The notes beneath the pieces were generated by a model, which was given only the letters and a program-made list of their open reading frames with translations, made no database searches and had not been told where the DNA came from. A stretch of DNA of 64,000 nt from Hydrogenophilus sp. (GTDB taxonomy: Bacteria > Pseudomonadota > Gammaproteobacteria > Burkholderiales > Thiobacillaceae): assembly GCA_020725265.1 (NCBI GenBank), contig DYFK01000004.1, positions 26,460-90,459 on the forward strand, read 5' to 3'. Shown here one piece after another: positions 20,847 through 30,129 of this stretch (positions are counted from its first letter, which is position 1; each line of letters begins with the position of its first letter). The translations under genes were made by a program, and so were the position numbers.

Positions 20847-21485
20847 TCACGCGAACAACCAGGGCGCTTCCTGCTTGCGGCGTGCTTCGTAAGCCTTGAT
20901 CTGGTCGGTGAAGCGAAGCGTGATGCCGATATCGTCGAGACCATGGAGCAGCCGATGCTTGCGCTCGGCGTCGACTTCGAAGGCGAACACGTCGCCATCC
21001 GGCGTGGCAACCGTCTGCGCCTCCAGGTCGATCAGCAGACGATAGCCTTCGGCGGCATCGGTTTCGCGGAACAACTGCTCGACCACCTCGGCTGGCAGCA
21101 CGATGGGCAACAGGCCATTCTTGAAGCAGTTGTTGTAGAAGATGTCGGCGAAACTGGGCGCGATGATGGCCCGGAAGCCGTAGTCCTCCAGCGCCCAGGG
21201 CGCGTGCTCGCGCGACGAGCCGCAACCGAAGTTCTCCCGCGCGAGCAGCACCGAGGCGCCCTGGTAGCGGGACTGGTTGAGCACGAAATCCGGGTTCAAC
21301 GGCCGCTTCGAATTGTCCATGCCCGGCTCGCCATGATCCAGGTAACGCCATTCGTCGAACGCATTGGGGCCGAAGCCGGTGCGCTTGATCGACTTCAGGA
21401 ATTGCTTGGGGATGATGGCGTCGGTATCGACGTTGGCGCGGTCGAGTGGCGCCACCAGGCCATCGAGACGGGTAAACGGCTGCAT
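20847..21485 (-). CDS. leuD: 3-isopropylmalate dehydratase, small subunit
   Basis: 212-aa small subunit (aconitase swivel domain) of isopropylmalate isomerase, partner of Leu[20 protein letters not shown] near the N terminus and [15 protein letters not shown] are family signatures. Its ATG overlaps the stop of the preceding entericidin gene by one base (TAATG), so it depends on translational coupling. Confidence 0.97.
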   Translation of the reverse strand: MQPFTRLDGLVAPLDRANVDTDAIIPKQFLKSIKRTGFGPNAFDEWRYLDHGEPGMDNSKRPLNPDFVLNQSRYQGASVLLARENFGCGSSREHAPWALEDYGFRAIIAPSFADIFYNNCFKNGLLPIVLPAEVVEQLFRETDAAEGYRLLIDLEAQTVATPDGDVFAFEVDAERKHRLLHGLDDIGITLRFTDQIKAYEARRKQEAPWLFA

Positions 21486-21646
21486 TACTTGCTGCCCGCC
21501 TTCTGGATTGCCTCGCCGGCCTTTTCGATGTCCTGACCGACGCCACGCACGGTATTGCAGCCGTAGATGCTGAACACCACGCCAATGGCCACCGCGATCA
21601 GCGCCAGTTTCACCACGCCCAGGATAATCCAGTTTCTCGGAGTCAT
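21485..21646 (-). CDS. Entericidin A/B-family small lipoprotein
   Basis: A 53-aa ORF nested in the leuC-leuD junction. It has an N-terminal hydrophobic signal (about residues 7-28), a lipobox-like Tyr-Gly-Cys with Cys at 30, then [20 protein letters not shown], the hallmark of entericidin EcnA/EcnB lipoproteins. It overlaps the leuC stop by 4 nt (ATGA) and the leuD start by 1 nt (TAATG), so it is a genuine operon member. Entericidins are small cell-envelope lipoproteins linked to stationary-phase lysis in E. coli. An entericidin gene between leuC and leuD is a recurring betaproteobacterial trait. Confidence 0.88.
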   Translation of the reverse strand: MTPRNWIILGVVKLALIAVAIGVVFSIYGCNTVRGVGQDIEKAGEAIQKAGSK

Positions 21647-23067
21647 CGCATCACCTCACGCACGTCAACAAAATGTCCGAACATGGCCGCCGCCGCCGCC
21701 ATGGCGGGACTGACCAGATGAGTCCGGCCGCCCTGCCCCTGGCGGCCCTCGAAATTGCGGTTGGAAGTGGAGGCGCAACGCTCGCCCGGCTCCAGCCGGT
21801 CGGCGTTCATGGCCAGACACATCGAGCAGCCAGGATCGCGCCATTCGAACCCGGCCTCGATGAACACTTGGTCGAGTCCCTCGGCCTCGGCCTCGGCCTT
21901 GACCAGGCCGGAGCCCGGCACCACCAGCGCCTGTCTGACCCCGGCCGCGACCTTGCGGCCGTTGCGCAAACCCCAGCGCGCCACCTCGGCGGCGGCGCGC
22001 AGATCCTCGATCCGCGAGTTGGTGCAGGAACCGATGAACACCTTGTCGACGGCGATTTCAGTGATCGGGGTATGCGCTTTCAGGCCCATGTATTGCAGCG
22101 CGCGTGTCCAGTCGGCCTGCTTGACGGGGTTCGGCGCTTCGGCCGGATCGGGCACCCGGCCATCGATGCCGGTCACCATTTCCGGCGAGGTTCCCCAGGT
22201 CACCTGCGGCCGGATGGCGGTGGCGTCGAGTTCGACGATGGCATCGAAAGCCGCGCCCTCGTCGCTGGTCAGGGTCCGCCAGTAGGCGACCGCCCGTTCC
22301 CAGTTCTCGCCGGCGGGCGCGCCCGGACGGCCGCGCATGTATTCGATGGTGCGCTCGTCGACCGCGACCAGACCGGCACGGGCGCCGGCCTCGATGGCCA
22401 TGTTGCACAGGGTCATGCGTCCTTCCATCGACAGCGCGCGAATCGCGGAACCACCGAACTCGATGGCATGGCCGGTCCCGCCGGCGGTGCCAATGCGGCC
22501 GATCACGGCGAGCACGATGTCCTTGGCGGTCACGCCCGGGGGCAGTTCGCCGTCGACCCTGACCAGCATGGCTTTGGACTTCTTCTGCCATAGGCATTGC
22601 GTGGCCATGACGTGTTCGACTTCGGAAGTACCGATACCGAATGCCAGGGCCGCGAAGGCGCCGTGCGTGCTGGTATGCGAATCACCGCAGACCAGGGTGA
22701 CGCCGGGCTGGGTGAACCCCTGCTCGGGGCCGATGACGTGGACGATGCCCTGCCGGCGATCATCCATCGCGAACTCGGTGAGGCCGAAATCACGGCAGTT
22801 CGCATCCAGGGTTTCGACCTGAGTGCGAGAAACCGGGTCGGCGATGCCGGCGGCGCGGTCGCTGGTCGGCACGTTGTGGTCCGGCGTGGCCAGCACCGAC
22901 GCGACCCGCCAGAGCTTGCGACCGTTAATCCGGAGCCCCTCGAAGGCCTGCGGACTGGTCACCTCGTGAACCAGATGGCGATCGATGTAAAGCAGCGTGG
23001 TGCCATCCGGCTCCACGTGGACCACGTGGTCGTCCCAGAGTTTGTCGTAGAGGGTACGAGGCTGCAT
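21643..23067 (-). CDS. leuC: 3-isopropylmalate dehydratase, large subunit
   Basis: 474-aa aconitase-family subunit that holds the [4Fe-4S] cluster of isopropylmalate isomerase. Cluster cysteines lie in [13 protein letters not shown] and in the paired-Cys segment [12 protein letters not shown]-terminal DKLWDDHVV and [19 protein letters not shown]-like segments match the family. It is the first gene of the long minus-strand run. The 125-bp gap upstream holds a weak possible promoter (TTGACG and CATAAT, but with only 14 bp between them), so no firm promoter is called. Confidence 0.97.
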   Translation of the reverse strand: MQPRTLYDKLWDDHVVHVEPDGTTLLYIDRHLVHEVTSPQAFEGLRINGRKLWRVASVLATPDHNVPTSDRAAGIADPVSRTQVETLDANCRDFGLTEFAMDDRRQGIVHVIGPEQGFTQPGVTLVCGDSHTSTHGAFAALAFGIGTSEVEHVMATQCLWQKKSKAMLVRVDGELPPGVTAKDIVLAVIGRIGTAGGTGHAIEFGGSAIRALSMEGRMTLCNMAIEAGARAGLVAVDERTIEYMRGRPGAPAGENWERAVAYWRTLTSDEGAAFDAIVELDATAIRPQVTWGTSPEMVTGIDGRVPDPAEAPNPVKQADWTRALQYMGLKAHTPITEIAVDKVFIGSCTNSRIEDLRAAAEVARWGLRNGRKVAAGVRQALVVPGSGLVKAEAEAEGLDQVFIEAGFEWRDPGCSMCLAMNADRLEPGERCASTSNRNFEGRQGQGGRTHLVSPAMAAAAAMFGHFVDVREVMR

Positions 23068-23192
23068 GCTTGAGTGACGACGAGATCGATAAAAAGTTGG
23101 TCATTATGACATAGCGGGCGCGCGTCAATCAGGCCGACGCGCCCCTCCAGGCGCGCGCGCGAGCCCCTTTATCGCCAGGCGGTCATGCCGGT

Positions 23193-24275
23193 TCAAGGCT
23201 CGGGCGGACGCACCTCGATCGCAAGCCAGCGCGGCACGCACCCAGAGCCATTGGACACGTTCTGATCGAACCGGCACTCGCGCGGATCGGGCTGTGACTC
23301 GCCACAATCGCAGTACAGGCCATGTGGTGGTGGCGCGCCCTGACCATCGTCCCGCCCATGCCACCAAGCCAGCGCCCGAGCCAGCAGCGCGTCGCGCGAG
23401 AACGTAGGAGATGACGCATCGATGCGCAGGTAATAGACGCCGCGTGGCGGATAGCCATTGCGCAGACGCACCGGATTCTCGTAGCGCGCCACCGTCAGCG
23501 CCTCGCCATGTGACAGTCCCGCGCTGCGCGGATCGCCGTAGCGGGTGTGACCGAACTCGTGCGACAGCACGGCTTGCGGATCGACCAGTTCATCGCTGAG
23601 CGGGAAGCGGCAACGAAAGCCGCGCAAGCCCAGGCGCACGCTGGCCGCCGCCGCCATGGCACCGGTACCCTCGAAAGCGAAGATCCTGAACAGCGCGACT
23701 TCCTGGGAAAACAACCCGGCCTCGGACAGGCGTCCGGTCAACAGCGCCGACAGGCGCAAGGACTCGCCGCCAGCAACGGCGGCGCGCCACGATGGTTCGT
23801 CGTATTCCAGGTATCCCTGGTTGAACAGGCGCAAGGTGTCGTCGGCCACCTCGCGAAACCAGACGGCGCCGGCGTCGCTCAGGGCGAAACGACGCAGCAG
23901 ATCAATCTGCGCCTGATCGAGCGGCAGCGCGATACCCGGCACGGCAGGCACGGTCACCAGGTTGATCTTGCGCGCCAGGGCGAAATGCTCCTCGCGGCGC
24001 GCCAGTTCCTCATCCGCGTCGCGCGGTGGCGACGCCAATCGCCCGGCGCGCGGCTCGCCGTCGGCGGTGGCATACAACGCGATCGCCCCGCCCGCCTGCC
24101 AGGGTTTCGCCAGTTCGGAGATCAAATCCACCGGTCGCGTCGCCACGTCCGGGGGCCGGATTTCGCCGGCATCGCCGGGAATGTCCGCCCATACCTGTGC
24201 CGCGACCATCAGCAGGATCGCGATCAATCTGGATGCCGCGCGACGCGGGCGCGGAAATGGGCTCGTCGGATTCAT
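23193..24275 (-). CDS. Putative exported zincin-like protein with HEFGH motif
   Basis: About 360 aa with a basic then hydrophobic N-terminal signal (RRAASRLIAILLMVAAQVWA), so probably exported. The central segment AVLSHEFGHTRYGDPRS contains HEXXH in the form HEFGH, the zinc-binding signature of metallopeptidases, resembling M91-type or related zincins. A Cys-containing C-terminal tail (CDCGESQPDPREC) could form disulfides. No full family match is recognised, so protease activity is inferred from the motif only. Start ATG 24275 is preferred over a GTG at 24293, but neither has a good Shine-Dalgarno. It stands alone, with 125 bp upstream of leuC and 273 bp after the c-di-GMP gene; that gap shows nothing clear. 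Confidence 0.65.
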   Translation of the reverse strand: MNPTSPFPRPRRAASRLIAILLMVAAQVWADIPGDAGEIRPPDVATRPVDLISELAKPWQAGGAIALYATADGEPRAGRLASPPRDADEELARREEHFALARKINLVTVPAVPGIALPLDQAQIDLLRRFALSDAGAVWFREVADDTLRLFNQGYLEYDEPSWRAAVAGGESLRLSALLTGRLSEAGLFSQEVALFRIFAFEGTGAMAAAASVRLGLRGFRCRFPLSDELVDPQAVLSHEFGHTRYGDPRSAGLSHGEALTVARYENPVRLRNGYPPRGVYYLRIDASSPTFSRDALLARALAWWHGRDDGQGAPPPHGLYCDCGESQPDPRECRFDQNVSNGSGCVPRWLAIEVRPPEP

Positions 24276-24548
24276 GTCGGCGGATTGGACCACGCCCGCG
24301 CCCCGGAAATCGGGATACCGCCGGGATGAACAATTCCGTCATCGCCAGGCACGCAGGCCGCGGATACCATAACCTGATGATTTCATGATGGAAGACGAGC
24401 CCTTGACCGAAAAACACCGATCGGTACCGCGATCCATCCCGCGCGGATTCCATTGAGCCATCAAACCGAAGCACTGGATTTCCCACCGCTGGATAGCTCC
24501 CCGCCCTGGGCACCAACGATGCCGGCATCCGCGCACGTCACGCAAATA

Positions 24549-27014
24549 CTAAGCCACATCCCGAAAAACGACTCTCATGTCCGTTCGCGTGGCGAGCATG
24601 TCCACCAGCGCGGCATGCGTGATCGGACGGCTGAACAAATAGCCCTGCCCGCCGCCGCATCCCAGTCGTTGCAGGAGTTCCGACTGTTCCGGGCGTTCTA
24701 TGCCTTCGACGATGATCTCCATGCGCAGCGACGCGGCGAGTGCGACCACCGCCTCGACGATTGCGATCTCGTCCCGCGCTTCCGGCAGATGATGGATGAA
24801 CGAACGGTCGATCTTGATCAGATCGATCGGCAGATCCCGCAGCACGCTCAGCGAGGAATAGCCGGTGCCGAAATCGTCGATACTGATCGAGACGCCGAGC
24901 CTTTTCAGTTCGCCGATGATCACGACGCTGCGTTCATGCGCCTGCAGGGTGCTCTCGGTGATCTCGAGTTCCAGAGCCGTGGCGGGGAAACCGCTGGCGA
25001 CCAGCGTATCACGCACGGCGCCGACGAAGTCCTCGCGCATGAATTCCCGTACCGAGACGTTGACCGCCAAACGCAGTTGCCTGCCGCTGGCGTCGCACAG
25101 ACCCAGGATCTCGCGGCATGCCCGCTCGAGAACCCAGTGCCCGAGGCTGTCGATCACCCCGCTCGCTTCGGCAATTGGAATGAAGCGCGTCGGCGGAATC
25201 ATCCCCAGCTCCGGATGCATCCAGCGCACCAGTGCCTCGACCCCGAAGATGCGCCCGTTCGAGAGATCGACCTGTGGCTGATAGTGAACGACCAGCTGAT
25301 CCTCTTCGATGGCGCGGCGCAGACCCTGCTCGATGATCAAACGTTCGTTGCTGTGTTCGGCCATGTCCTCGGAATAGAAGCGATAACGGTTGCGCCCGGC
25401 TTCCTTCGCCGAATACATGGCGATATCGGCGGCGCGCATCAGCAGGTGGCGATCGCCGCCATGGTCTGGATAGACCGCGATGCCGATGCTGCCGGATACG
25501 GTAATGCGCTCGCCGGCCAGATCGAATGGCGCGTGCACCGTAGCGAGGATTTTCTTCGCCAGGTCGGCGGCATATTCGGCGGTGTTGTCGCCGGCGAGGA
25601 TGACGAACTCGTCGCCGCCCAGGCGGGCGATGGTATCGGAGCCCCGCAGGGAATCGCGCAGGCGGCCGGCGACGATGCGCAGCAGCTCGTCGCCGACGCT
25701 GTGGCCGAGGGTGTCGTTGACCACCTTGAAGCTGTCGAGATCCAGGAACAGCAGCATGAAGCCCTGCTGCTGGCGGCGCGCCACCTCGATGGCCTGGTCC
25801 AGGCGGTCTTCCAGCAGCAAGCGGTTGGGCAACCCGGTCAGCGGATCATGATGGGCGAGGTGACGCAATTTTTCCTCGGCGGCATGCATGCCGCTGACAT
25901 CGGAAAAGGCGATCACGAAATGACTGGGCTGCCCCGCCGCGTTGCGTACCACGCTGATGCTTTGCCAGGCCGGGAAACGCGCGCCACCGTGACGCTGACA
26001 GACGACCTCGCCTTGCCAGTAGCCTTCGCTTTCCGCCGCCAGCGCCGCGAAGAAGCTTGCGTTGTCTTGCGTACCGCGCTGCACGCGAAGCAGCACGTCG
26101 GCATCGAAGCCGATGGCCTCGATCACGCCGTAACCGGTTATCCGCTCGAAGGCGACATTGGCGCAGACGATGCGGCGGTCAGCATCGACAATGACGATGG
26201 CTTCGGCCGAGGTATCGAACACCACACTGGACTGGCGCAGACGGTCTTCCATCTGGCGGCGTTCGGTGACGTCCTGCAACACCCCCACCAGCCGCCGCTC
26301 GACGTTTGCGTTCCGGAAGGCTTTGACCCTGGCCTCGATAACGTGCGGCCCCGTATTGCGCCGCGCGGTGCGGAATTCGATGCCATGGCCGTGTTCGGAA
26401 GCCAGAGCGCTCTCCAGCGCGGCGGCGAAGCTGGATCGATCGCCAGCATCAACCCGCGCGAGGAAGCTCTCCCATGATTCCTCGATCGGCACCTCGCGGT
26501 CGTCGAACAGCATGTCCAGGTGACCCTCGCCATGCAGGCGATCGGCCTTCGGCAACCATTCGATGACGCCCAGCGAGGCGGCATCCATCGCCAGCTTGAG
26601 GCGCAGCTCGCTCCGTTCCACGGCAAGCTCGATTTCACGCCGGGCAAGCGCCATCTGGATCGATGCATGCAGTTCACGGATATCCCATGGCTTGACCAGA
26701 TAGCCGAACGGCCGGCTGGCGAGCGCCCGGTGTAGGGTTTCGTCCTCGGCGTAGGCGGTCAGATAGATGATGGGAATCTGATGGCGCGCCTGGATTTCGC
26801 TTGCCGTCTCGATACCGTCCATGGCGCCTTCCAGATGGATATCCATCAGCACGAGATCGGGGCCGGCATCGGCGATGGATCGCATGGCTTGCTCACCGCT
26901 GCCGACCATCGCCACCACCCGATAACCCAGGGATTGCAACTGGTTCTTGAGATCGAAGGCGACGACGCGCTCGTCTTCGACCAGCATCAGGTTGACTGAC
27001 TTGACTGAGTTCAT
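24549..27014 (-). CDS. Response regulator with PAS, GGDEF and EAL domains
   Basis: 821-aa cytoplasmic c-di-GMP turnover protein. A receiver domain (residues 8-120; acidic pair E13/D14, phospho-acceptor D58, conserved K in GYLVKPW) is followed by two PAS-type regions (about 135-250 and 260-375). Then come GGDEF (385-545, intact GGDEF at 466-470, with an RxxD inhibitory site RGSD at 457-460) and EAL (560-810, EAL at 593-595; DDFGTGYSSL present). Both catalytic signatures are intact, so it could make and degrade c-di-GMP. Its ATG overlaps the stop of the upstream kinase gene by 4 nt, so its phosphodonor is probably that kinase. Confidence 0.94.
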   Translation of the reverse strand: MNSVKSVNLMLVEDERVVAFDLKNQLQSLGYRVVAMVGSGEQAMRSIADAGPDLVLMDIHLEGAMDGIETASEIQARHQIPIIYLTAYAEDETLHRALASRPFGYLVKPWDIRELHASIQMALARREIELAVERSELRLKLAMDAASLGVIEWLPKADRLHGEGHLDMLFDDREVPIEESWESFLARVDAGDRSSFAAALESALASEHGHGIEFRTARRNTGPHVIEARVKAFRNANVERRLVGVLQDVTERRQMEDRLRQSSVVFDTSAEAIVIVDADRRIVCANVAFERITGYGVIEAIGFDADVLLRVQRGTQDNASFFAALAAESEGYWQGEVVCQRHGGARFPAWQSISVVRNAAGQPSHFVIAFSDVSGMHAAEEKLRHLAHHDPLTGLPNRLLLEDRLDQAIEVARRQQQGFMLLFLDLDSFKVVNDTLGHSVGDELLRIVAGRLRDSLRGSDTIARLGGDEFVILAGDNTAEYAADLAKKILATVHAPFDLAGERITVSGSIGIAVYPDHGGDRHLLMRAADIAMYSAKEAGRNRYRFYSEDMAEHSNERLIIEQGLRRAIEEDQLVVHYQPQVDLSNGRIFGVEALVRWMHPELGMIPPTRFIPIAEASGVIDSLGHWVLERACREILGLCDASGRQLRLAVNVSVREFMREDFVGAVRDTLVASGFPATALELEITESTLQAHERSVVIIGELKRLGVSISIDDFGTGYSSLSVLRDLPIDLIKIDRSFIHHLPEARDEIAIVEAVVALAASLRMEIIVEGIERPEQSELLQRLGCGGGQGYLFSRPITHAALVDMLATRTDMRVVFRDVA

Positions 27015-28435
27015 GATGACCTCCCGGGTTCTGGGTCGCAGGGAAAGCGCAATGTAAAACGGGCACCCTGGCCATGCTCCACCGTGAAACGCCCACCCAG
27101 CTGCTCGGCGAACAGCGCCACCAGTTGCAGGCCGAGTGAATTCACATTCACCGGATCGAAGTTCTCGGGCAGGCCCACGCCATCGTCGGCGACGACCAGC
27201 TCGTATTCACCGTCCCCGACATGCAATTCGAGGCGAACCTCGCCACCGCGCCGATCGGGAAATGCGTGCTTGAAGGCATTGGTCACCAGCTCGTTGACCG
27301 CCAGACCACAGGGAATGGCGCGTTCGAAATCGAGGAATTGCGGCTCTTCGGGCATGATCTTGCGCAGGACGATGTGAGCGCCGCTCTCGCGATAACTACC
27401 AAGCAGCAACTGCGCCAGGCGATCAAGGTATTCGCCGAAATCCATGCGCGTATAGTCCTTGCGCTCGTAAAGCAGTTGATGGGTCAGCGCCATGGCGCGC
27501 ACCCGGCCCTGGCTCTCGGTGAGCATGGCACGCAGACTGGCATCGCCAGCTTGCGCGGCCTGCAGGTTGAGCAGACTGGATATCACCTGCAGGTTGTTCT
27601 TGACCCGGTGGTGCACCTCATTGAGCAGCACGGTCTTTTCCCGTAGCGCATTTTCCAGATTCTCGCGCTGGCGCAGGCGCTCGGTGATGTCGACGATGGA
27701 GGCCAAGACCATGACCCCATCCTCGGTATCGATCGGATTGAGGCCGATTTCGACCGCGAACTCGCTACCGTCGGCGCGGCGCGCGTACAGATCACGCCCG
27801 ACCCCCATCGGACGCGCCTGCGGCGATGCGAAGAATCCGCCGCGAAAACGCGCGTGTTCGGCGCGCAAGCGTTCCGGCACCAGCATTTCCACCCGCTGAC
27901 CGATCAGGACCTCGCGCGGGTAAGCGAAAAGCTGTTCGGTTTGCGCGTTGACCAGAACGATAAGACCGTCGCGATCGATCATCACCATTGCGTTTGGCGC
28001 ATATTCGACGACTCGGCGAAAACGCTCCTCGAGCCGCTTGCGACCCGTGATGTCGACGATCGTCGCGAGCACCCTGAAACCACCGCCAGTCTCAAGCGGC
28101 TTAAGGCCGATCTCGACCGGGAATTCGCTACCGTCACGGCGCCGCCCGTAAAGCTCTCGGCCGATCCCCATCGGCCTCGGTTGTGGATCGACCGCATAAC
28201 CCGCGCGGTAGCCGGGATGGTTTTCGGCGAAGCGTTCGGGCACCAGCTTCTCGACCGGCTCCCCGAGCAACTCCTCGCGGCTATAGCCGAATATCCGTTC
28301 GGCCATCGCGTTGATCAGGACGATGCGCCCCGTTTCATCGACCATGACCATCGCGGTCGGCGCCCATTCGACGACCTTGCGGAAAGAGTCATCCTCCACT
28401 GGCGATATCCCCGCCGGGACTCCTTTATTCATCAT
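27011..28435 (-). CDS. PAS-PAS sensor histidine kinase (HisKA_2 type)
   Basis: About 474 aa with no membrane segment, so a cytoplasmic sensor. Two very similar PAS domains (residues about 15-135 and 140-252, each with the motif VEIGL after RRxDGSEF) precede a HisKA_2 dimerisation helix with EVHHRVKNNLQ (phospho-acceptor His near 275). A HATPase_c domain follows, with NELVTNAFKHAF as N box and ADDGVGLPENF as G1. The start is set at ATG 28435 because GGAGAG lies just upstream; a 15-codon longer form is possible. It is translationally coupled to the response-regulator/GGDEF/EAL gene. The near-duplicate PAS domains suggest an internal duplication. Confidence 0.92.
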   Translation of the reverse strand: MMNKGVPAGISPVEDDSFRKVVEWAPTAMVMVDETGRIVLINAMAERIFGYSREELLGEPVEKLVPERFAENHPGYRAGYAVDPQPRPMGIGRELYGRRRDGSEFPVEIGLKPLETGGGFRVLATIVDITGRKRLEERFRRVVEYAPNAMVMIDRDGLIVLVNAQTEQLFAYPREVLIGQRVEMLVPERLRAEHARFRGGFFASPQARPMGVGRDLYARRADGSEFAVEIGLNPIDTEDGVMVLASIVDITERLRQRENLENALREKTVLLNEVHHRVKNNLQVISSLLNLQAAQAGDASLRAMLTESQGRVRAMALTHQLLYERKDYTRMDFGEYLDRLAQLLLGSYRESGAHIVLRKIMPEEPQFLDFERAIPCGLAVNELVTNAFKHAFPDRRGGEVRLELHVGDGEYELVVADDGVGLPENFDPVNVNSLGLQLVALFAEQLGGRFTVEHGQGARFTLRFPCDPEPGRSS

Positions 28436-28531
28436 CTGCTCTCCGAATGCAGCGATTGCTTCGGTAGCGTGAAGATGCATGCTGCCTCATGCACATCGCG
28501 TCACGCCCGGGGTTCGAGACCGGGGTGGCTA

Positions 28532-28556
28532 ATACTTGATAACGCTACTCAAGTAT
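28532..28556. promoter_or_regulatory. Perfect 8-bp inverted repeat upstream of the sensor kinase operon
   Basis: ATACTTGA (28532-28539) and TCAAGTAT (28549-28556) form a perfect inverted repeat with a 9-bp spacer in an AT-rich patch, about 97 bp upstream of the kinase start. The spacing and AT-richness fit a dimeric regulator operator overlapping the promoter. The bound protein is unknown. Confidence 0.45.
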
Positions 28557-28602
28557 AGACAACCTTTGAAACTGGATACTCGGCGTGGCGAAAACACGCG
28601 AT

Positions 28603-29760
28603 TCAGGATTTGCCGGCAACCGCCGCGTGTCCCCGCCAGGCGAAGATCAGGCTGGCAAGCACGGCGAAGCCGGAGGCCAGCGAGAAGGTCCAGGCGGAGC
28701 CCAGCCCATCCCAGGCGGCGCCGGCATAGAGGCTGCCGACGGTACCGCCGACGCCGAAGGCGATGCTGTTGTACAGCGCCTGGCCGCGCGCCTGGTTGCG
28801 CCCGGTGAAATGGCCATGCACCAGGGCCAGCGCCGAGGCGTGGTAGGCGCCAAAGGTAAAGGCGTGCAGCAATTGCGCGAACAGCAGCAGCGGCAGGTTA
28901 TCGGCCTGCCAGCCGATCAGCAGGAAGCGCGCGGCGGCGATCAGCAACGTCGCCAGCAGCACCGTTTCGGCGCGCACCCGCGCGAACACCCGGGGCATGA
29001 TCAGAAAGATGCCGATCTCGCAGACCACGCCGAGCGCCCACAGCCAGCCGGCGAAGCTCTTGCTGTAGCCGGACTCGACCAGATGGATGGTGAAGAAGGT
29101 GTAATACGGCCCATGCGCCGCCGCCATCAGCAGCGCGGCGAGCAACAGGGCCATCACCTGCGGGCGCCGCAGTACCTCGCGCAGCGGGATGTGGGCGTGA
29201 TCATGGCGGGCGATCTCGGCTTCCGGAATGATGCGCGCGGTGAGCACGATGCCGACCAGCAGGCCGAGCACCACCCAGGGCACCAGCTTGATCGAGGCAT
29301 GGTCGAGCGCCATGCCCAGGCCGATGACGACGACGATGAAACCGACCGAGCCCCACAGGCGGATGCGGCCATAGCGGTCGGTGCGTTCGCCCAGATGCGA
29401 CAGCGTGGTCGCCTCGACCAGCGGCAGCGAGGCGCTCCAGAAAAAGCTGATCAGGCTCATGACCAGGAACAGCGGCCAGAACGTGGTCGCCCAGAACACA
29501 CCGATGAAGGTCAGCAGACTGACCAGCGCCGCGAGCTGGACGATGGCGACACGCTTGCCGGTGTGGTCGGCGATGTGGCCCCAGATATTGGGCGCGAAGA
29601 TGCGCATGACCTGGAGCAACGACATCAGCACGCCGATCTGGAAAGCGTTGAATTCCAGCGAATGCAGGTACAGGCCCCAGAACGGCGCCATCGCGCCGAC
29701 GAAGGCGAAATAGAAGAAGTAGAACGCCGACAGGCGCCAGTAAGGCAGGGTGGAAGGCAT
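28603..29760 (-). CDS. MFS transporter, LacY/HcaT-like (MFS_1_like)
   Basis: 385-aa inner-membrane carrier with about 12 predicted helices. The N terminus reads YWRLSAFYFFYFAFVGAMAPFWGLYLHSL, with the loop 2-3 motif NIWGHIADHTGKR typical of the LacY/NupG/HcaT-like branch. Acidic and polar residues inside helices (for example SASLPLVEATTL) are as expected for a proton symporter. The substrate is unknown. In betaproteobacteria this family often lies near aroC or heat-shock genes without a clear pathway link. No Shine-Dalgarno is obvious. Confidence 0.87.
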   Translation of the reverse strand: MPSTLPYWRLSAFYFFYFAFVGAMAPFWGLYLHSLEFNAFQIGVLMSLLQVMRIFAPNIWGHIADHTGKRVAIVQLAALVSLLTFIGVFWATTFWPLFLVMSLISFFWSASLPLVEATTLSHLGERTDRYGRIRLWGSVGFIVVVIGLGMALDHASIKLVPWVVLGLLVGIVLTARIIPEAEIARHDHAHIPLREVLRRPQVMALLLAALLMAAAHGPYYTFFTIHLVESGYSKSFAGWLWALGVVCEIGIFLIMPRVFARVRAETVLLATLLIAAARFLLIGWQADNLPLLLFAQLLHAFTFGAYHASALALVHGHFTGRNQARGQALYNSIAFGVGGTVGSLYAGAAWDGLGSAWTFSLASGFAVLASLIFAWRGHAAVAGKS

Positions 29761-29782
29761 CGCGGGGGACGGTTGAAAACGC

Positions 29783-29813
29783 GATCGGCCCGACGGGTCA
29801 CGCCGGGCCGATC
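29783..29813 (-). terminator. Probable intrinsic terminator after the YdcH-like gene
   Basis: A perfect 10-bp stem, GATCGGCCCG (29783-29792) with its reverse complement (29804-29813) and an 11-nt loop, lies 18 bp past the stop of the 29832 gene. Read on the minus strand it is followed by gcgTTTTc, a short T run, which fits a weak rho-independent terminator between the YdcH-like gene and the MFS gene. Confidence 0.55.
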
Positions 29814-29831
29814 ACGGTAGCAAGGCGTGGA

Positions 29832-30077
29832 TCAGCGTTTGCCGGCTTCGACCAGCATCCGGTAGAGCCGGTCCTTCAGGCGCACGCGCAGATATTTCAG
29901 CTCCTCCGCGTACAGATCGGAAGCCGGATCCAGCCGCTGCTCGATGCGCGCCACCTTGCGATCGACCTCATCGTAGTCCTTCATCATGCTGACGAACTCG
30001 TCGTTGCTCAGCATCAGCGACCGGATGGTGTCCTGGTATTCCGGGAAATCGTGATAGAGATCGTGGCTTTCGATCAT
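29832..30077 (-). CDS. YdcH/DUF465-family small protein
   Basis: 81-aa charged, largely alpha-helical protein. It starts MIESHDLYHDFPEYQDTIRS, continues with FVSMMKDYDEVDRKVARIE and ends in the typical LKDRLYRMLVEAGKR. This layout (two helices linked by a short turn, likely a coiled-coil hairpin) is the DUF465/YdcH family of unknown function. AAAGGAG precedes its ATG. It lies 52 nt after aroC on the same strand. Confidence 0.88.
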   Translation of the reverse strand: MIESHDLYHDFPEYQDTIRSLMLSNDEFVSMMKDYDEVDRKVARIEQRLDPASDLYAEELKYLRVRLKDRLYRMLVEAGKR

Positions 30078-30129
30078 GCGGCGCTCCTTTCGGCCGGTTT
30101 CGGGTTGTGGATATCGGGTTTGGCCGCGC

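Noticed and set aside
23095-23130. Sigma-70 promoter for leuC (TTGACG ... CATAAT)
   Set aside because: The spacing is only 14 bp, too short for a convincing promoter, so it is not listed as a feature.
24294-24548. Small minus-strand frame (68 codons) in the gap after the c-di-GMP gene
   Set aside because: No Shine-Dalgarno, no recognisable motif and no family likeness; treated as non-coding.
28506-28525. tRNA-like T-arm (ggttcgagacc) upstream of the sensor kinase operon
   Set aside because: The stem pairs as cccgg/ccggg with a nine-base loop, and no acceptor, D or anticodon arms can be built around it.
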